The translations under genes were made by a program, and so were the position numbers. This document shows positions 38,699 through 50,910 of a DNA stretch of 64,000 bases, piece by piece; the stretch's first letter is position 1; every line of letters begins with the position of its first letter. The notes under the pieces were generated by a model. It searched no databases. It saw nothing but the letters and a program-made list of their open reading frames with translations, and was not told where the DNA came from. The stretch covers positions 682,001-746,000 of the forward strand of contig JARWIR010000062.1 of NCBI GenBank assembly GCA_029959085.1, given 5' to 3'. Origin of the DNA: Nemophila menziesii (taxonomy: Eukaryota > Streptophyta > Magnoliopsida > Boraginales > Hydrophyllaceae).

Positions 38699-38877
38699 GG
38701 GTAATACTTCCATCCAATAATGGATGGTCCAATATTTAAATCACGGCCATGGATTATTAACACAAAACACATGTCATTAGATCAATATGATAGTTACTTT
38801 TGCAAGTTTAAAACATGGGGTATGTGTATGAATGTAATTGGTGTAGGATCATCCAATATTGGATGGAATAAATTTCC
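38699..38877. mobile_element. 179-bp MITE, probably Mutator-like, unit 10
   Basis: Insertion absent from the matching site in units 1-9, 11-13 and 15. It is flanked by perfect 9-bp target duplications TTATATAAT (38690-38698 and 38878-38886); the empty site in other units has a single copy before TGGGTTAATAACCC. The termini are imperfect inverted repeats of about 32 bp: the left end has CTTCCATCCAATAATGGATG, and the right end read in reverse has ATTCCATCCAATATTGGATG, both starting with GG. Each terminal repeat contains its own inner palindrome (CATCCAAT-ATTGGATG). The 9-bp duplication and short non-coding body fit a Mutator-like MITE. The 73-codon open frame across it has no protein look. Confidence 0.85.
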
Positions 38878-40254
38878 TTATATAATTGGGTTAATAACCC
38901 AAAAACCAAGCAATTGTTGTCCAAAAGGTCCAATCAAATAAAAAGCCCATAATACACTTACTTGCCCTATATATTACACATAACATAATAAAAAACTCAG
39001 ATTACATGCAAAATCCAAAACATTTTCACTTCAATTTCATAAAATTTTAGATAATCCATTAAAACACTCATTAATCCAAAAACAACAATCAGCAAGATTA
39101 AACATATTTTAGGCAAAGAGTATAAAGGAAAGAACCTCGAAGAAGATCCAATGAACTGAGCATAACACGGTACATTTTCTCATTTCTCTAGTTTTAATGG
39201 TAAAAATCTTTATAATAGATGAATTAACCATTATAGGTTAATGGGTTTGTCAAATATTCATGATTTAATAACAATAATTGTGTATAATGTGTATGAATAA
39301 ATGTATGATTTTATACAAAATAAAGTGGATGCAGTTACCCATAGGTAATAGAAAAATAGGTATACACTATCATGTAATAATTTGGGGGTCCTTAGTCACT
39401 ATATTCAAAGTCAATTTTCGGTTTTGTTTTCTTCATTTAAGTTATTAAAATCTTGGTTTTATATTAGTGATGAATTATTGGGTTTTGAGTTAGGGCAACA
39501 ATCATGTTTTATTAAAGACCAACGTGTGTAATGGGTAGATTAACTATTGCAAGTATATACTTTGGTAGTTGTAATATAATATTTTCTTAAATATTTAAAG
39601 AAAAATAAAATGAATCATAGATTGAAAGATTGACATTTAATTAAATTTATCATAGGATATTTATTTAATTATATAACTAAACAACAATTAGATAGAATTT
39701 TGATTATGAAATTAATATTTTATTTATGTAAGATATTTAACATATGTTTGTATGGATTTTGTACTCAGGTTTTACTAAATTAAGATTTTGATCATGTTAA
39801 GGATAAGATCTGTTATATTAAATAAAAGAATAGGATCGTTGATCATTTCATTTCATCTAATCCCCAAGATTTCATTTTTTTATGGTGGTAAGATTTACTT
39901 AATTTATATGAAATTTTTAACTGTAATTGTGATTGAAAGTAATATGCAATTTTGTTTAAACAGGTCGATTTGTATAAAGATTCATGTTAAATATCATTTA
40001 ATTATGAGTGTCTATTTCTTTTTTTATTACTTTTTTTAGCGTTTAGTTTAGTTTAGTTTTATAATTATAATTTTTTGTGAAAGTTATATATGTATTTGTA
40101 TTTAAATGGTCAAAGAATATATACAATAGTGTTATATTTGTATGTTGTAGATGAATTACTAACATAACAAGTAAAGATCATCTATTCTAGTTGTTAAATC
40201 ATGATGTTTATTGCAATACTGAGTTTGAAGGTAGTATTTTTTAACAAATTGTAG

Positions 40255-41365
40255 GGCATGTCTGATGTTCAAGCATCATGTATGAACATACAGATTCTGA
40301 TGAGACATTAATGCTGAAATAAAATTGAAAAAGACAATATGCCTTATGCACATGCCACATCCGGTCACGGTTTCAGGTAAAAGTATTTTATGTATTCATT
40401 ACTTAATATGATCATTTTGCAATATTAAAAATTAACTCAAAAATTCAGTAGAAGTACCTACCATAAAATTAACTTATTAATATATGAAGTTGCATTTTCC
40501 AATACTTTTTCAATCCAAAAAGATTGATAGTATTATCGGAAAAGGTGGTAATGTGATAAAATCAATTTGAGAAGAAACACAATCTAAAATTAAAGTAGCT
40601 GACTCTGATTTTTGTTCCTGGATCAGATGAACGAGTAGTAATTATTTCAAGTCCTTCTAACAAGGAAGCTAGAAGAAAGAAAAACGATGAAGAAGGGGCT
40701 AATATAGATAAAGAAGATGGTGTATTAGAGTTACATTGTGCAACTCAAGATGGTCTTCTTAGAGTTCATGATTAAGTAGTTGAAGATGATTTAACTATGG
40801 CTGGTATTGAAAATTGTGATGGAACTGATATAACTGTTAGATTATTAGTTCCTAATAGTTTAGTTGGGTGTCTTTTGGGGCGAAAAGGTGATGTTATTCA
40901 AAAGTTAAGGACTTATACTGGTGCAAGTATTCGTGTCTGCTGAAACATCTTTCTACTTGTGCTTTAACTAATGATGAACTTGTACATGTAATTATATTGA
41001 AAATACTCTTATGTTCAGGTAATTTATATTGAAAATGTATTATCTATTATTATTTCAAATACAAGGTTATCCAATTGTAGCAAAGAAAGCTTTATATGAA
41101 GTATCAACAATGTTATTTCAAAATCCATGTAAAGATAGAACACCAATAAGTACAATTAACTTATTAATATATGAATTTGCATTGTTTTGCAGAATAGAAG
41201 GTGCTACAGTACAATTACAAAAAAGTACATGGCATTTGATTTCTTTATCTTTCTTTTAACTAAATCCTTTTTACACAAGCATGACATGATGCAAGATCCT
41301 AGTGTAATGTATACTCAACAAAATGATAATTTGTCATGTAATTTCCATTAATATTTTACATATAA
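40255..41365 (+). pseudogene. KH pseudogene, unit 10 (class A1)
   Basis: Class A1 lesions, with two further losses in the post-KH2 part: one C missing at ACATGGCATTTG (about 41228), which ends that frame early (41259), and six bases missing at TTTCCATTAATA (about 41345). Both are shared with unit 14. Confidence 0.82.
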
Positions 41366-42186
41366 TTATGGTAATATTACATGCCTAAATACTCTAGGAT
41401 ATTTCCACGTAACACTTGTTATGTTATTTTTATTATTCATTATTTTTTAAATTAAGAGGTTTTTAGTATTGCGCAAGAGTTGACTATGAAGTTCTTGATT
41501 CCTTCAATTGTAAATATGGTTCTGTACTCGTGCAACGAGCCTTTCGATGGGATTTATTGGTGTTATAAATGTTATATGTGTGTTTGAGCGAAAAGATGTA
41601 TTAATGTAAGCAATTGACCATTTATTTTTTCATCCATTCATGTGTTCTAATGCATTGCGAAAAATTTCATTTGTTGTAGGTAATTTTGAAATATTTGATC
41701 CACTTGAATATTTCTGTCCTATAAACGAGAATATGTGTCATGAATATAGAGTTGTAATTCTTTCTTCTATTTATTTCATTAGTATAGATATTTTGTTGTT
41801 TGTAAGATAGAAAAAATATTGGGGCTTGCCTCCCTGTACAAAAATTATATGATGTGCATAGCATATAAGTTGGTGTTTTTACCAATTTAATGGCAGGTCA
41901 AATTTTACAAAGAGAGTGATGGCTAGAAAGATGATGTTTTAGCGAACCTGAAAAAAAAGACGCTTCAATCCAAAATTTGTCATAGAATACCATTTGGCCA
42001 AAAGGTTTTGAATTAGGTTGAGCTATTGTTGAAATGGTTATGAGTGAAATGCATTAGTTGGTTTTGGCTATCATATATAAGGTCCAGACATGTAACTATT
42101 TTACTAAATAATATATAATTAATGTTGATATATTTGGTAATTATATTAGTTAGAATGATTAGGTATTGAGTGATGTATTTATATAC

Positions 42187-42525
42187 TTACCCCATTATAA
42201 CCGCGTAAATACCCTCCACGAGGGTTTGACACACTTGAAAATCATTCGGTTCAGGTACATATTGATGTAGAAACTTTCCATCGTGTAACACTTTCCACCG
42301 TAGTTTCCTGAATAGCGCTTGATTTGTATACGATGCCTTATAAAACCCTAGAGCCCCTTGACTATTTGGTACACATATTTTATCCCACGAAACCCAACTT
42401 GTTGGAAAATAGACCATGCAAAATTTTCTTGGAAGGAAAATGTATAGAATATTTTTTTTGATTAGATCATATATTTCATTTGAAAATTCTGAAAAGAAGC
42501 TAAAAATGAAGGGTCTGCACCCCAA
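42187..42525 (-). mobile_element. LINE RT remnant, unit 11 (open frame)
   Basis: Residue-for-residue copy of the unit 7 fragment, open over 112 codons. Confidence 0.65.
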
Positions 42526-44408
42526 CTTGGAGGGTATTGTAAAAAATATTAAGATTATTGTTAATAGTTATCAGTATACGATGTATTTTCAACTCGCCTC
42601 TTCGGAAGACTGTGGACTTTTGTTTCCTTCCAATTGGATATATTGTATGGATTTATAGGGAAGAAAGTAGTTTAAACTTTTTTTAACCTTATTATTAGAT
42701 TTTAGTTAGAGTGATGTTTGGTTTGGTTTACCCAACAAAGGTTGTACATTTATGATCCTCAAATCATTTTGATATATTTATATTCCTAAAAAATCACTAT
42801 ATGTAAACTAGCCTAACAAAAGGAAGAACAAAATCATAAACTAAGACCACCAAGAAAGTAAATTCAAGGGCAATGTTGACCAAATAAAAAATTTATAATG
42901 AATGTCTGGATTATTGTAAAGAAATAGAAAAGGGAGTATAATAAATGAAAGGAGAGGAAAATATTTAATCTTATATGGACTAATATAAATTAAATGAAAA
43001 ATTTATTTAAACTATTATATAATTGGGTTAATAACCCAAAAACAAAGCAATTCTTGTCCAAAAGGTCCAATCAAATAAAAAGCCCATAATACACTTACTT
43101 GCCCTATATATTATTACACATAACATAATAAAAAACTCAAATTACATGCAAAATCCAAAACATTTTCACTTCAATTTCATAAAATTTTAGATAATCCCTT
43201 AAAACACTCATTAATCCAAAAACAACAATCATCAAGATTAAACATCTTTTAGGCAAAGACTATAAAGGAAAGAACCTCGAAGAAGATCCAATGAGCTGAG
43301 CATAACACGGGTACATTTTCTCATTTTCTCTAGTTTTAATGGTAAAAATCTTTATAATAGATGAATAAACCATTATAGGTTAATGAGTTTGTTAAATATT
43401 CATGATTTAATAACAATAATTGTGTATAATGTGTACGATTAAATGTATGATTTTATACAAAATAAAGTGGATGCAGTTACCCATAGGTAATAGAAAAATA
43501 TGTATACACTATCATGTAATAATTTGGGGGTCCTTAGTCACTATATTCAAATTCAATTTTCGGTTTTGTTTTCTTCATTTAAGTTATTAAAATCTTGGTT
43601 TTAGATTAGTGATGAATTATTGGGTTTTGAGTTAGGGCAACAATCATGTTTTGTTAAAGACCAATGTGTGTAATGGGTAGATTAACTATTGCAAGTATAT
43701 ACTTTGGTAGTTGTAATATAATATTTTATTAAATATTTAAAGAAAAATAAAATGAATCATAGATTGAAAGATTGACATTTAATTAAATTTATTATAGGAT
43801 ATTTATTTAATTATATAACTAAACAACAATTAGATATAATTTTGATTATGAAAGTAATATTTTATTTATGTAAGATATTTAACATATGTTTGTATAGATT
43901 TTGTACTCAAGGTTTTACAAAATTAAGATTTTGATCATGTTAAGGATAAGACCTGTTATAATAAATAAAAGAATAGGATCATTTATCATTTCATTTCAGC
44001 TAATCCCTAAGATTTTATTTTTTATGGTGGTAAGATTTACTTAATTTATATGAAATTTTTAATTGTTGTTGTGATTGAAAGTAATATGTAGTAGTAACTG
44101 ATATTTTGTTTAAACAGGTCGATATGTATAAATATTCATGTTAAATATCTTTTAATTATGAGTGTCTATTTATTTTTTTATTAATTTTTTTAGCGTTCAG
44201 TTTGGTTTAGTTTTATCATTATAATTTTTTGTGAAAGCTATATATGTAGTTGTATTTAAATGGTCAAAGAATATATGCAATAATGTTATATTTGTAAGTT
44301 GTAGATGAATTACTAACATAACAAGTCAAGATCATCTATTCTAGTTGTTAAATCATGATGTTTATTGGAATACTGAGTTTCAAGGTAGTATTTTTTAACA
44401 AATTGTAG

Positions 44409-45528
44409 GGCATGTCTGGTGTTCAAGCATCATGTATGAACAAACAGATTTTGGTGCGCATTAATGCTGAAAGAAGATTGAAAAAGACAATATGCCTTAT
44501 GCACATGCCACATCCGGTCACGTTTCATGTAAAAGTATTTTATGTATTGATTACTTAATATGATCATTTTCCAAAATTAAAAAATTAACTCAATAAATCT
44601 ATATAAGTACCTAGCATAAATAACTTATTAATATATGAAGTTGCATTTTCCAATACTTTTTCAATCTAAAAAACATTTGTAGTATTATCGGAAAAGGTGG
44701 TAATGTGATAAAATCTCTTCGAGAAGAAACACATGCGAAAATTAAAGTAGCTGATTATGTCCCTAGATTAGATGAACGAGTTGCACTTATTTCAAGTCTT
44801 TCTAACAAGGAAGCTAGAAGAATGAAAAATGATGAAGAAGGGGCTAATACAGATAAAGAAGATGGTGTATTTGAGTTACATTGTGTAGCTCAAGATGCTC
44901 TTCTTAGAGTTCATGATAGAGTAGTTGCAGATGATTTACCTATGGCTGGTATTGAAAATGGTGAAGGAACAGGTGTAAATGTTAGATTATTAGTTCCTAA
45001 TAGTTTAGTTGGGTGTCTCTTGGGGTGAAAAGGTGATGTTATTCAAAAGTTAAGGACTGATAGTGATAGTGGTGCAAGTATTCGTGTTCTTCTTGCTGAA
45101 CATCTTTCTGCTTGTACTTTAACTAATGATAAACTTGTACATGTAATTATATTGAAAATACTCTTATGTTTAGGTAATTTATATTGCAAATGTATTATCT
45201 ATCCTTATTTCAGATACAAGGTGATCCAATTGTGGCAAGGAAAGCTTTATATGAAATATCAACAATGTTATTTCAAAATCCACGTAAAGATAGAACACCA
45301 ATAAGTATAATTAACTTATTAATATATGAATTTGTATTGCTTTGCAGAATAGAAGGTCCTACAGTACAATTACTAAAAAGTACATGGCCATTTGATTTCT
45401 TGATCTTTCTTTTAACTAAATCCTTTTTTCACAAGCATGACATGATGCAAGATCCTAGTGTAATGTATACACAACAAAATGATAATTTGTCATGTAATTT
45501 CAATCAACCATTTATATTTTACATATAA
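44409..45528 (+). pseudogene. KH pseudogene, unit 11 (class B, KH1 open)
   Basis: Copy of the unit 7 pseudogene; its translated KH1-linker-KH2 frame (44705-45028) is the same residue for residue. One difference seen lies in the intron-like DNA (AATCTATATAAG near 44597 against AATCTTTATAAG). The KH2 TGA is at 45026-45028. Confidence 0.85.
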
Positions 45529-46339
45529 TTATGGTAATATTACATGCCTAAATACTCTAGGATATTTTCACATAACACTTGTTTTATGTCATATTTATTA
45601 TTTATTAATTTTTAAATTAAGAGCATTTTAGTATTGTGCAAAAGTTGACTATGAAGTTCTTGATTCATTCATTTGTAAACTTGGTTCTCTACTCGTACAA
45701 CGAGCCGTTCGATGGGATTAATTGGTGTTATAAATGTTATATGTGTGTTTGAGAGAAAAGATGTATTAAAGTTAGAAATTGACCATTTTTTTCCATCCAT
45801 TCATGTGTTCTAATGCATTGCGAAAGTTTTCATTTGTTGTAGGTAATGTTGAAATATTCGACCCATGTGAATGTTTCTGGCCTATAAACGAGAGTATGTG
45901 TCATGAATATAGAGTTGTAAGTTCTTTCTTCTATTTATTTCATTGGTATAGATATTTTGTTTTTTATAAGATAGAAAAACATTTGGGGCTTGCCTCCCCG
46001 TAGAAAAATTATATGACGTGCATATCATATAAGTTGGTGATTTTACCAATTTAATGGTCGTTCGAATTTTACAAAGAGAGTGATGGCTAGAAAGATGATG
46101 TTTTAGCGAACCTGAAAAAAGAAGACGTTTAAATCCGAAATTTGTCATAGAATACAATTTGGCCAAAAAGTTTTGAATTGGTTGAGCTATTGTCGAAATG
46201 GTTATGAGGGAAATGCATTAGTTGGTTTTCGCTATCATATATAATGTCCAAACATGTAACTATTTTACTAATTAATATGGAATTAATGTTAATATATTTG
46301 GTAATTATATTAGTGAGAATGATTGGGTATTGAGTTATG

Positions 46340-46405
<66 letters not shown>

Positions 46406-46406
46406 C
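46340..46406. repeat. AT microsatellite, unit 12
   Basis: Interrupted type as in unit 8 but 12 bp shorter (about 67 bp); this accounts for the offset change between the two 16.9-kb copies. Confidence 0.95.
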
Positions 46407-46444
46407 ATACCCCATTGTGAAGCGACCCTCGGGAGATACCCATT

Positions 46445-46771
46445 TAACCATGTAAATATCCTCCACGAGGGTTTGACACACTTGAAAATCATTCAGTTCA
46501 GGTACATGTTGATGTAGAAACTTTCCATCGTGTACCACTTTCCACCGTAGTTTCATGAATAGCGCTTGGTTCGTATACTATTCCTTATGAAACCCTAGAG
46601 CCCCTTGACTATTTGGTACACATATTTTATTCCACGAAACCCAACTGGTTGGAAAATAGACATTGCAAAATTTTCTTGGAAGGAAAATGTATAGAATATT
46701 TTTTTTATTGGATCATATATTTCATTTGAAAATTCTGAAAAGAAGCTAAAAATGAAGGGTCTGCTCCCCAA
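46445..46771 (-). mobile_element. LINE RT remnant, unit 12
   Basis: Copy of the unit 8 remnant with the same lost base (near 46700) and one G/A difference (GCTTGGTTC at about 46565). Confidence 0.57.
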
Positions 46772-48629
46772 CTTGGAGAGTATTGTAAAAAATATTAAGG
46801 TTATTGTTAATAGTTATCGGTATACTATGTATTTTCAGCTCGCCGACTATGGACTTTTGTTTCCTTCCAATTGGATATATTGTATGGATTTATAGGGAAG
46901 AAAGTAGTTTTAACTTTTTTTAACCTTATTATTAGATTTTAGTTAGAGTGATGTTTGATTTGGTTTACCCAATAAAGGTTGTACATTTATGATCCTCAAA
47001 TCATTTTGATATATTTATATTCTTAAAAATCACTATATGTAAACTAACCTAACAAAAGGAAGAACAAAATCATAAACTAAGACCACCAAGAAAGTAAATT
47101 CAAGGGCAATGTGGACAAAATAAAAAATTTATAATGAATGTCTGGATTATTGTAAAGAAATAAAAAAGGGAGTATAATAAATGAAAGGAGAGGAAAATAT
47201 TTAATCTTATCTAGACTAGTTTAAATTAAATGTAAAAATTTCTTTAAACTATTATATAATTGGGTTAATAACCCAAAAACCAAGCAATTGTTGTCCAAAA
47301 GGTCCAATCAAATAAAAAGCCCATAATACACTTACTTGCCCTATATATTACACATAACATAATAAAAAAACTCAGAGTACATGCAAAATCCAAAACATTT
47401 TCACTTCAATTTCATAAAATTTTAGATAATCCCTTAAAACACTCATTAATCCAAAAACAACAATCAGCAAGATTAAACATCTTTTAGGCAAAGACTATAA
47501 AGGAAAGAACCTCGAAGAAGATCCAATGAACTGAGCATAACAAGGTACATTTTCTCATTTTCACTAGTTTTAATGGTAAAAATCTTTATAATAGATGAAT
47601 TAACCATTATAGGTTAATGGGTTTGTTAAATATTCATGATTTAATAACAATAATGGTGTATAATGTGTATGATTAAATGTATGATTTTATACAAAATAAA
47701 GTGGATGCAGTTACCCATAGGTAATAGAAAAATATGTATACACTATCATGTAATAATTTGGGGGTCCTTAGTCACTATATTCAAATTCAATTTTCGGTTT
47801 TGTTTTCTTCATTTAAGTTATTAAAATCTTGGTTTTAGATTAGTGATGAATTATTGGGTTTTGAGTTAGGGCAACAATCATGTTTGTTAAAGACCAATGT
47901 GTGTAATGGGTAGATTAACTATTGCAAGTATATACTTTGGTAGTTGTAATATAATATTTTATTAAATATTTAAAGAAAAATAAAATGAATCATAGATTGA
48001 AAGATTGACATTTAATTAAATTTATTATAGGATATTTATTTAATTATATAACTAAACAACAATTAGATATAATTTTGATTATGAAAGTAATATTTTATTT
48101 ATGTAAGATATTTAACATATGTTTGTATGGATTTTGTACTCAGGTTTTACTAAATTAAGATTTTGATCATGTTAAGGATAAGATCTGTTATATTAAATAA
48201 AAGAATAGGATCGTTGATCATTTCATTTCATCTAATCCCCAATATTTCATTTTTTTATGGTGGTAAGATTTACTTAATTTATATGAAATTTTTAACTGTT
48301 GTTGTGATTGAAAGTAATATGCAATTTTTTTTAAACAGGTCGATTTGTATAAAGATTCATGTTAAATATCATTTAATTATGAGTGTCTATTTCATTTTTT
48401 ATTACTTTTTTTAGCGTTTAGTTTAGTTTAGTTTTATAATTATAATTTTTTGTGAAAGTTATATATGTATTTGTATTTAAATGGTCAAAGAATATATACA
48501 ATAGTGTTATATTTGTAAGTTGTAGATGAATTACTAACATAACAAGTAAAGATCATCTATTCTAGTTGTTAAATCATGATGTTTATTGCAATACTGAGTT
48601 TGAAGGTAGTATTTTTTAACAAATTGTAG

Positions 48630-49747
48630 GGCATGTCTGATGTTCAAGCATCATGTATGAACATACAGATTTTGATGAGACATTAATGATGAAATAAAAT
48701 TGAAAAAGACAATATGCCTTATGCACATGCCACATCCGGTCACGGTTTCAGGTAAAAGTATTTTATGTATTCATTACTTAATATGATCATTTTGCAATAT
48801 TAAAAATTAACTCAAAAATTCAGTAGAAGTACCTACCATAAAATTAACTTATTAATATATGAAGTTGCATTTTTCAATACTTTTTCAATCCAAAAAGATT
48901 GATAGTATTATCGGAAAAGGTGGTAATGTGAGAAAATCAATTTGAGAAGAAACACAATCTAAAATTAAAGTAGCTGACTCTGATTTTTGTTCCTGGATCA
49001 GATGAACGAGTAGTAATTATTTCAAGTCCTTCTAACAAGGAAGCTAGAAGAAAGAAAAACGATGAAGAAGGGGCTAATATAGATAAAGAAGATGGTGTAT
49101 TAGAGTTACATTGTGCAACTCAAGATGGTCTTCTTAGAGTTCATGATTAAGTAGTTGAAGATGATTTAACTATGGCTGGTATTGAAAATTGTGATGGAAC
49201 TGATGTAACTGTTAGATTATTAGTTCCTAATAGTTTAGTTGGGTGTCTTTTGGGGCGAAAAGGTGATGTTATTCAAAAGTTAAGGACTTATACTGGTGCA
49301 AGTATTCTGTCTGCTGAAACATCTTTCTACTTGTGCTTTAACTAATGATGAACTTGTACATGTAATTATATTGAAAATACTCTTATGTTCAGGTAATTTA
49401 TATTGAAAATGTATTATCTATTATTATTTCAAATACAAGGTTATCCAATTGTAGCAAAGAAAGCTTTATATGAAGTATCAACAATGTTATTTCAAAATCC
49501 ATGTAAAGATAGAACACCAATAAGTACAATTAACTTATTAATATATGAATTTGCATTGTTTTGCAGAATAGAAGGTGCTACAGTACAATTACAAAAAAGT
49601 ACATGGCCATTTGATTTCTTTATCTTTCTTTTAACTAAATCCTTTTTACACAAGCATGACATGATGCAAGATCCTAGTGTAATGTATACTCAACAAAATG
49701 ATAATTTGTCATGTAATTTCCATCAACCATTAATATTTTACATATAA
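48630..49747 (+). pseudogene. KH pseudogene, unit 12 (class A1)
   Basis: Copy of the unit 8 pseudogene. It reads AATATAGATAAAG and TTTTTACACAAG where unit 8 has AATATACATAAAG and TTTTTACTCAAG. In both cases unit 12 has the base found elsewhere in the array, so the changes occurred in unit 8 after the duplication. Confidence 0.83.
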
Positions 49748-50571
49748 TTATGGTAATATTACATGCCTAAATACTCTAGGATATTTCCACGTAACACTTG
49801 TTTTATGTCATTTTTATTATTCATTAATTTTTAAATTAAGAGGTTTTTAGTATTGTGCAAGAGTTGACTATGAAGTTCTTGATTCCTTCAATTGTAAACA
49901 TGGTTCTCTACTCATACAACGAGCCTTTCGATGGAATTTATTAGTGTTATAAATGTTATATGTGTGTTTGAGCGAAAAGATGTATTAAAGTAAGCAATTG
50001 ACCATTTATTTTTTCATCCATTCATTTGTTCTAATGCATTGCGAAAAATTTCATTTGTTGTAGGTAATGTTGAAATATTTGATCCATTTGAATATTTCTG
50101 TCCTATAAACGAGAATATGTGTAATGAATATAGAGCTGTAAGTTCTTTCTTCTATTTATTTCATTAGTATAGATATTTTGTTGTTTATAAGATAGAAAAA
50201 AATTTGGGGCTTGCCTCCCTGTACAAAAATTATATGATGTGCATAGCATATAAGTTGGTGTTTTTACCCATTTCATGGCAGGTCAAATTTTACAAAGAGA
50301 GTGATGGCTAGAAAGATGATGTTTTAGCGAACCTGAAAAAAGAAGACGCTTCAATCCGAAATTTGTCATAGAATACCATTTGGCCAAAAGGTTTTGAATT
50401 GGTTGAGCTATTGTTGAACTGGTTATGAGTGAAATGCATTTATTGGTTTTGGCTATCATATATAAGGTCCAAACATGTAACTATTTTACTAAATAATATG
50501 GAATTAATATTGATATATTTGGTAATTATATTAGTTAGAATGATTAGGTATTGAGTTATGTGTTTATATAC

Positions 50572-50910
50572 TTACCCCATTATAACCATATAAATACCCT
50601 CCACGAGGGTTTGACACACTTGAAAATCATTCGGTTCAGGTACATATTGATGTAGAAAGTTTCCATCGTGTAACACTTTCCACCGTAGTTTCCTGAATAG
50701 CTCTTGGTTTGTATACGATGCCTTATGAAACCCTAGATCCCCTTGACTATTTGGTACACATATTTTATCCCACGAAACCCAGCTGTTTGGAAAATAGACC
50801 GTGCAAAATTTTCTTGAAAGGAAAATGTATAGAATATTTTTTTTGATTGGATCATATATTTAATTTGAAAATTCTGAAAAGAAGCTAAAAATGAAGGGTC
50901 TGCTCCCCAA
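50572..50910 (-). mobile_element. LINE RT remnant, unit 13
   Basis: Copy of the unit 9 remnant with the same GCTCTTGG change; one C/T difference at ACCATATAAA (50587). Confidence 0.57.

Larger units (their letters stand above)
24565..41469. repeat. Tetrameric higher-order repeat, copy 1 (units 7-10)
   Basis: Units 7, 8, 9 and 10 (B, A1, B, A1 by KH lesion class) form a block of about 16.9 kb that reappears as 41470-58361. The order of unit-specific marks is the same in both: the GTAGTAGTAACTG stretch of the first unit, the AT microsatellite of the second, the short TATA-downstream form of the third, and the microsatellite plus MITE of the fourth. Its last ~50 bp (from about 41420) match the end of unit 6 rather than the end of unit 14, so the crossover that made the duplication lies there. 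Confidence 0.93.
37075..41469 (+). repeat. Array unit 10 (A1, with MITE)
   Basis: 4395 bp. It is longer than its neighbours because of a 179-bp MITE plus a 9-bp target duplication (38699-38886). The end of the unit switches from unit-14-like to unit-6-like sequence between about 41380 and 41425 and has lost 2 bp there (CTTGTTATG where the others read CTTGTTTTATG). Confidence 0.95.
41470..45634 (+). repeat. Array unit 11 (class B)
   Basis: 4165 bp, partner of unit 7 and nearly identical to it except for the patch at 41890-41958, where at least four neighbouring differences all match the left-hand A0 units. Confidence 0.95.
45635..49853 (+). repeat. Array unit 12 (class A1)
   Basis: 4219 bp, partner of unit 8. 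Single-base differences include GCTTGGTTC (near 46565) against GCTTGATTC and AATGGTG (near 47655) against AATTGTG. The AT microsatellite is 12 bp shorter. Confidence 0.95.

Noticed and set aside
38720..38941. 73-codon open frame at the MITE (also 55610-55831)
   Set aside because: Lies across a non-autonomous element and its flank; far too small for a transposase and without a catalytic motif.
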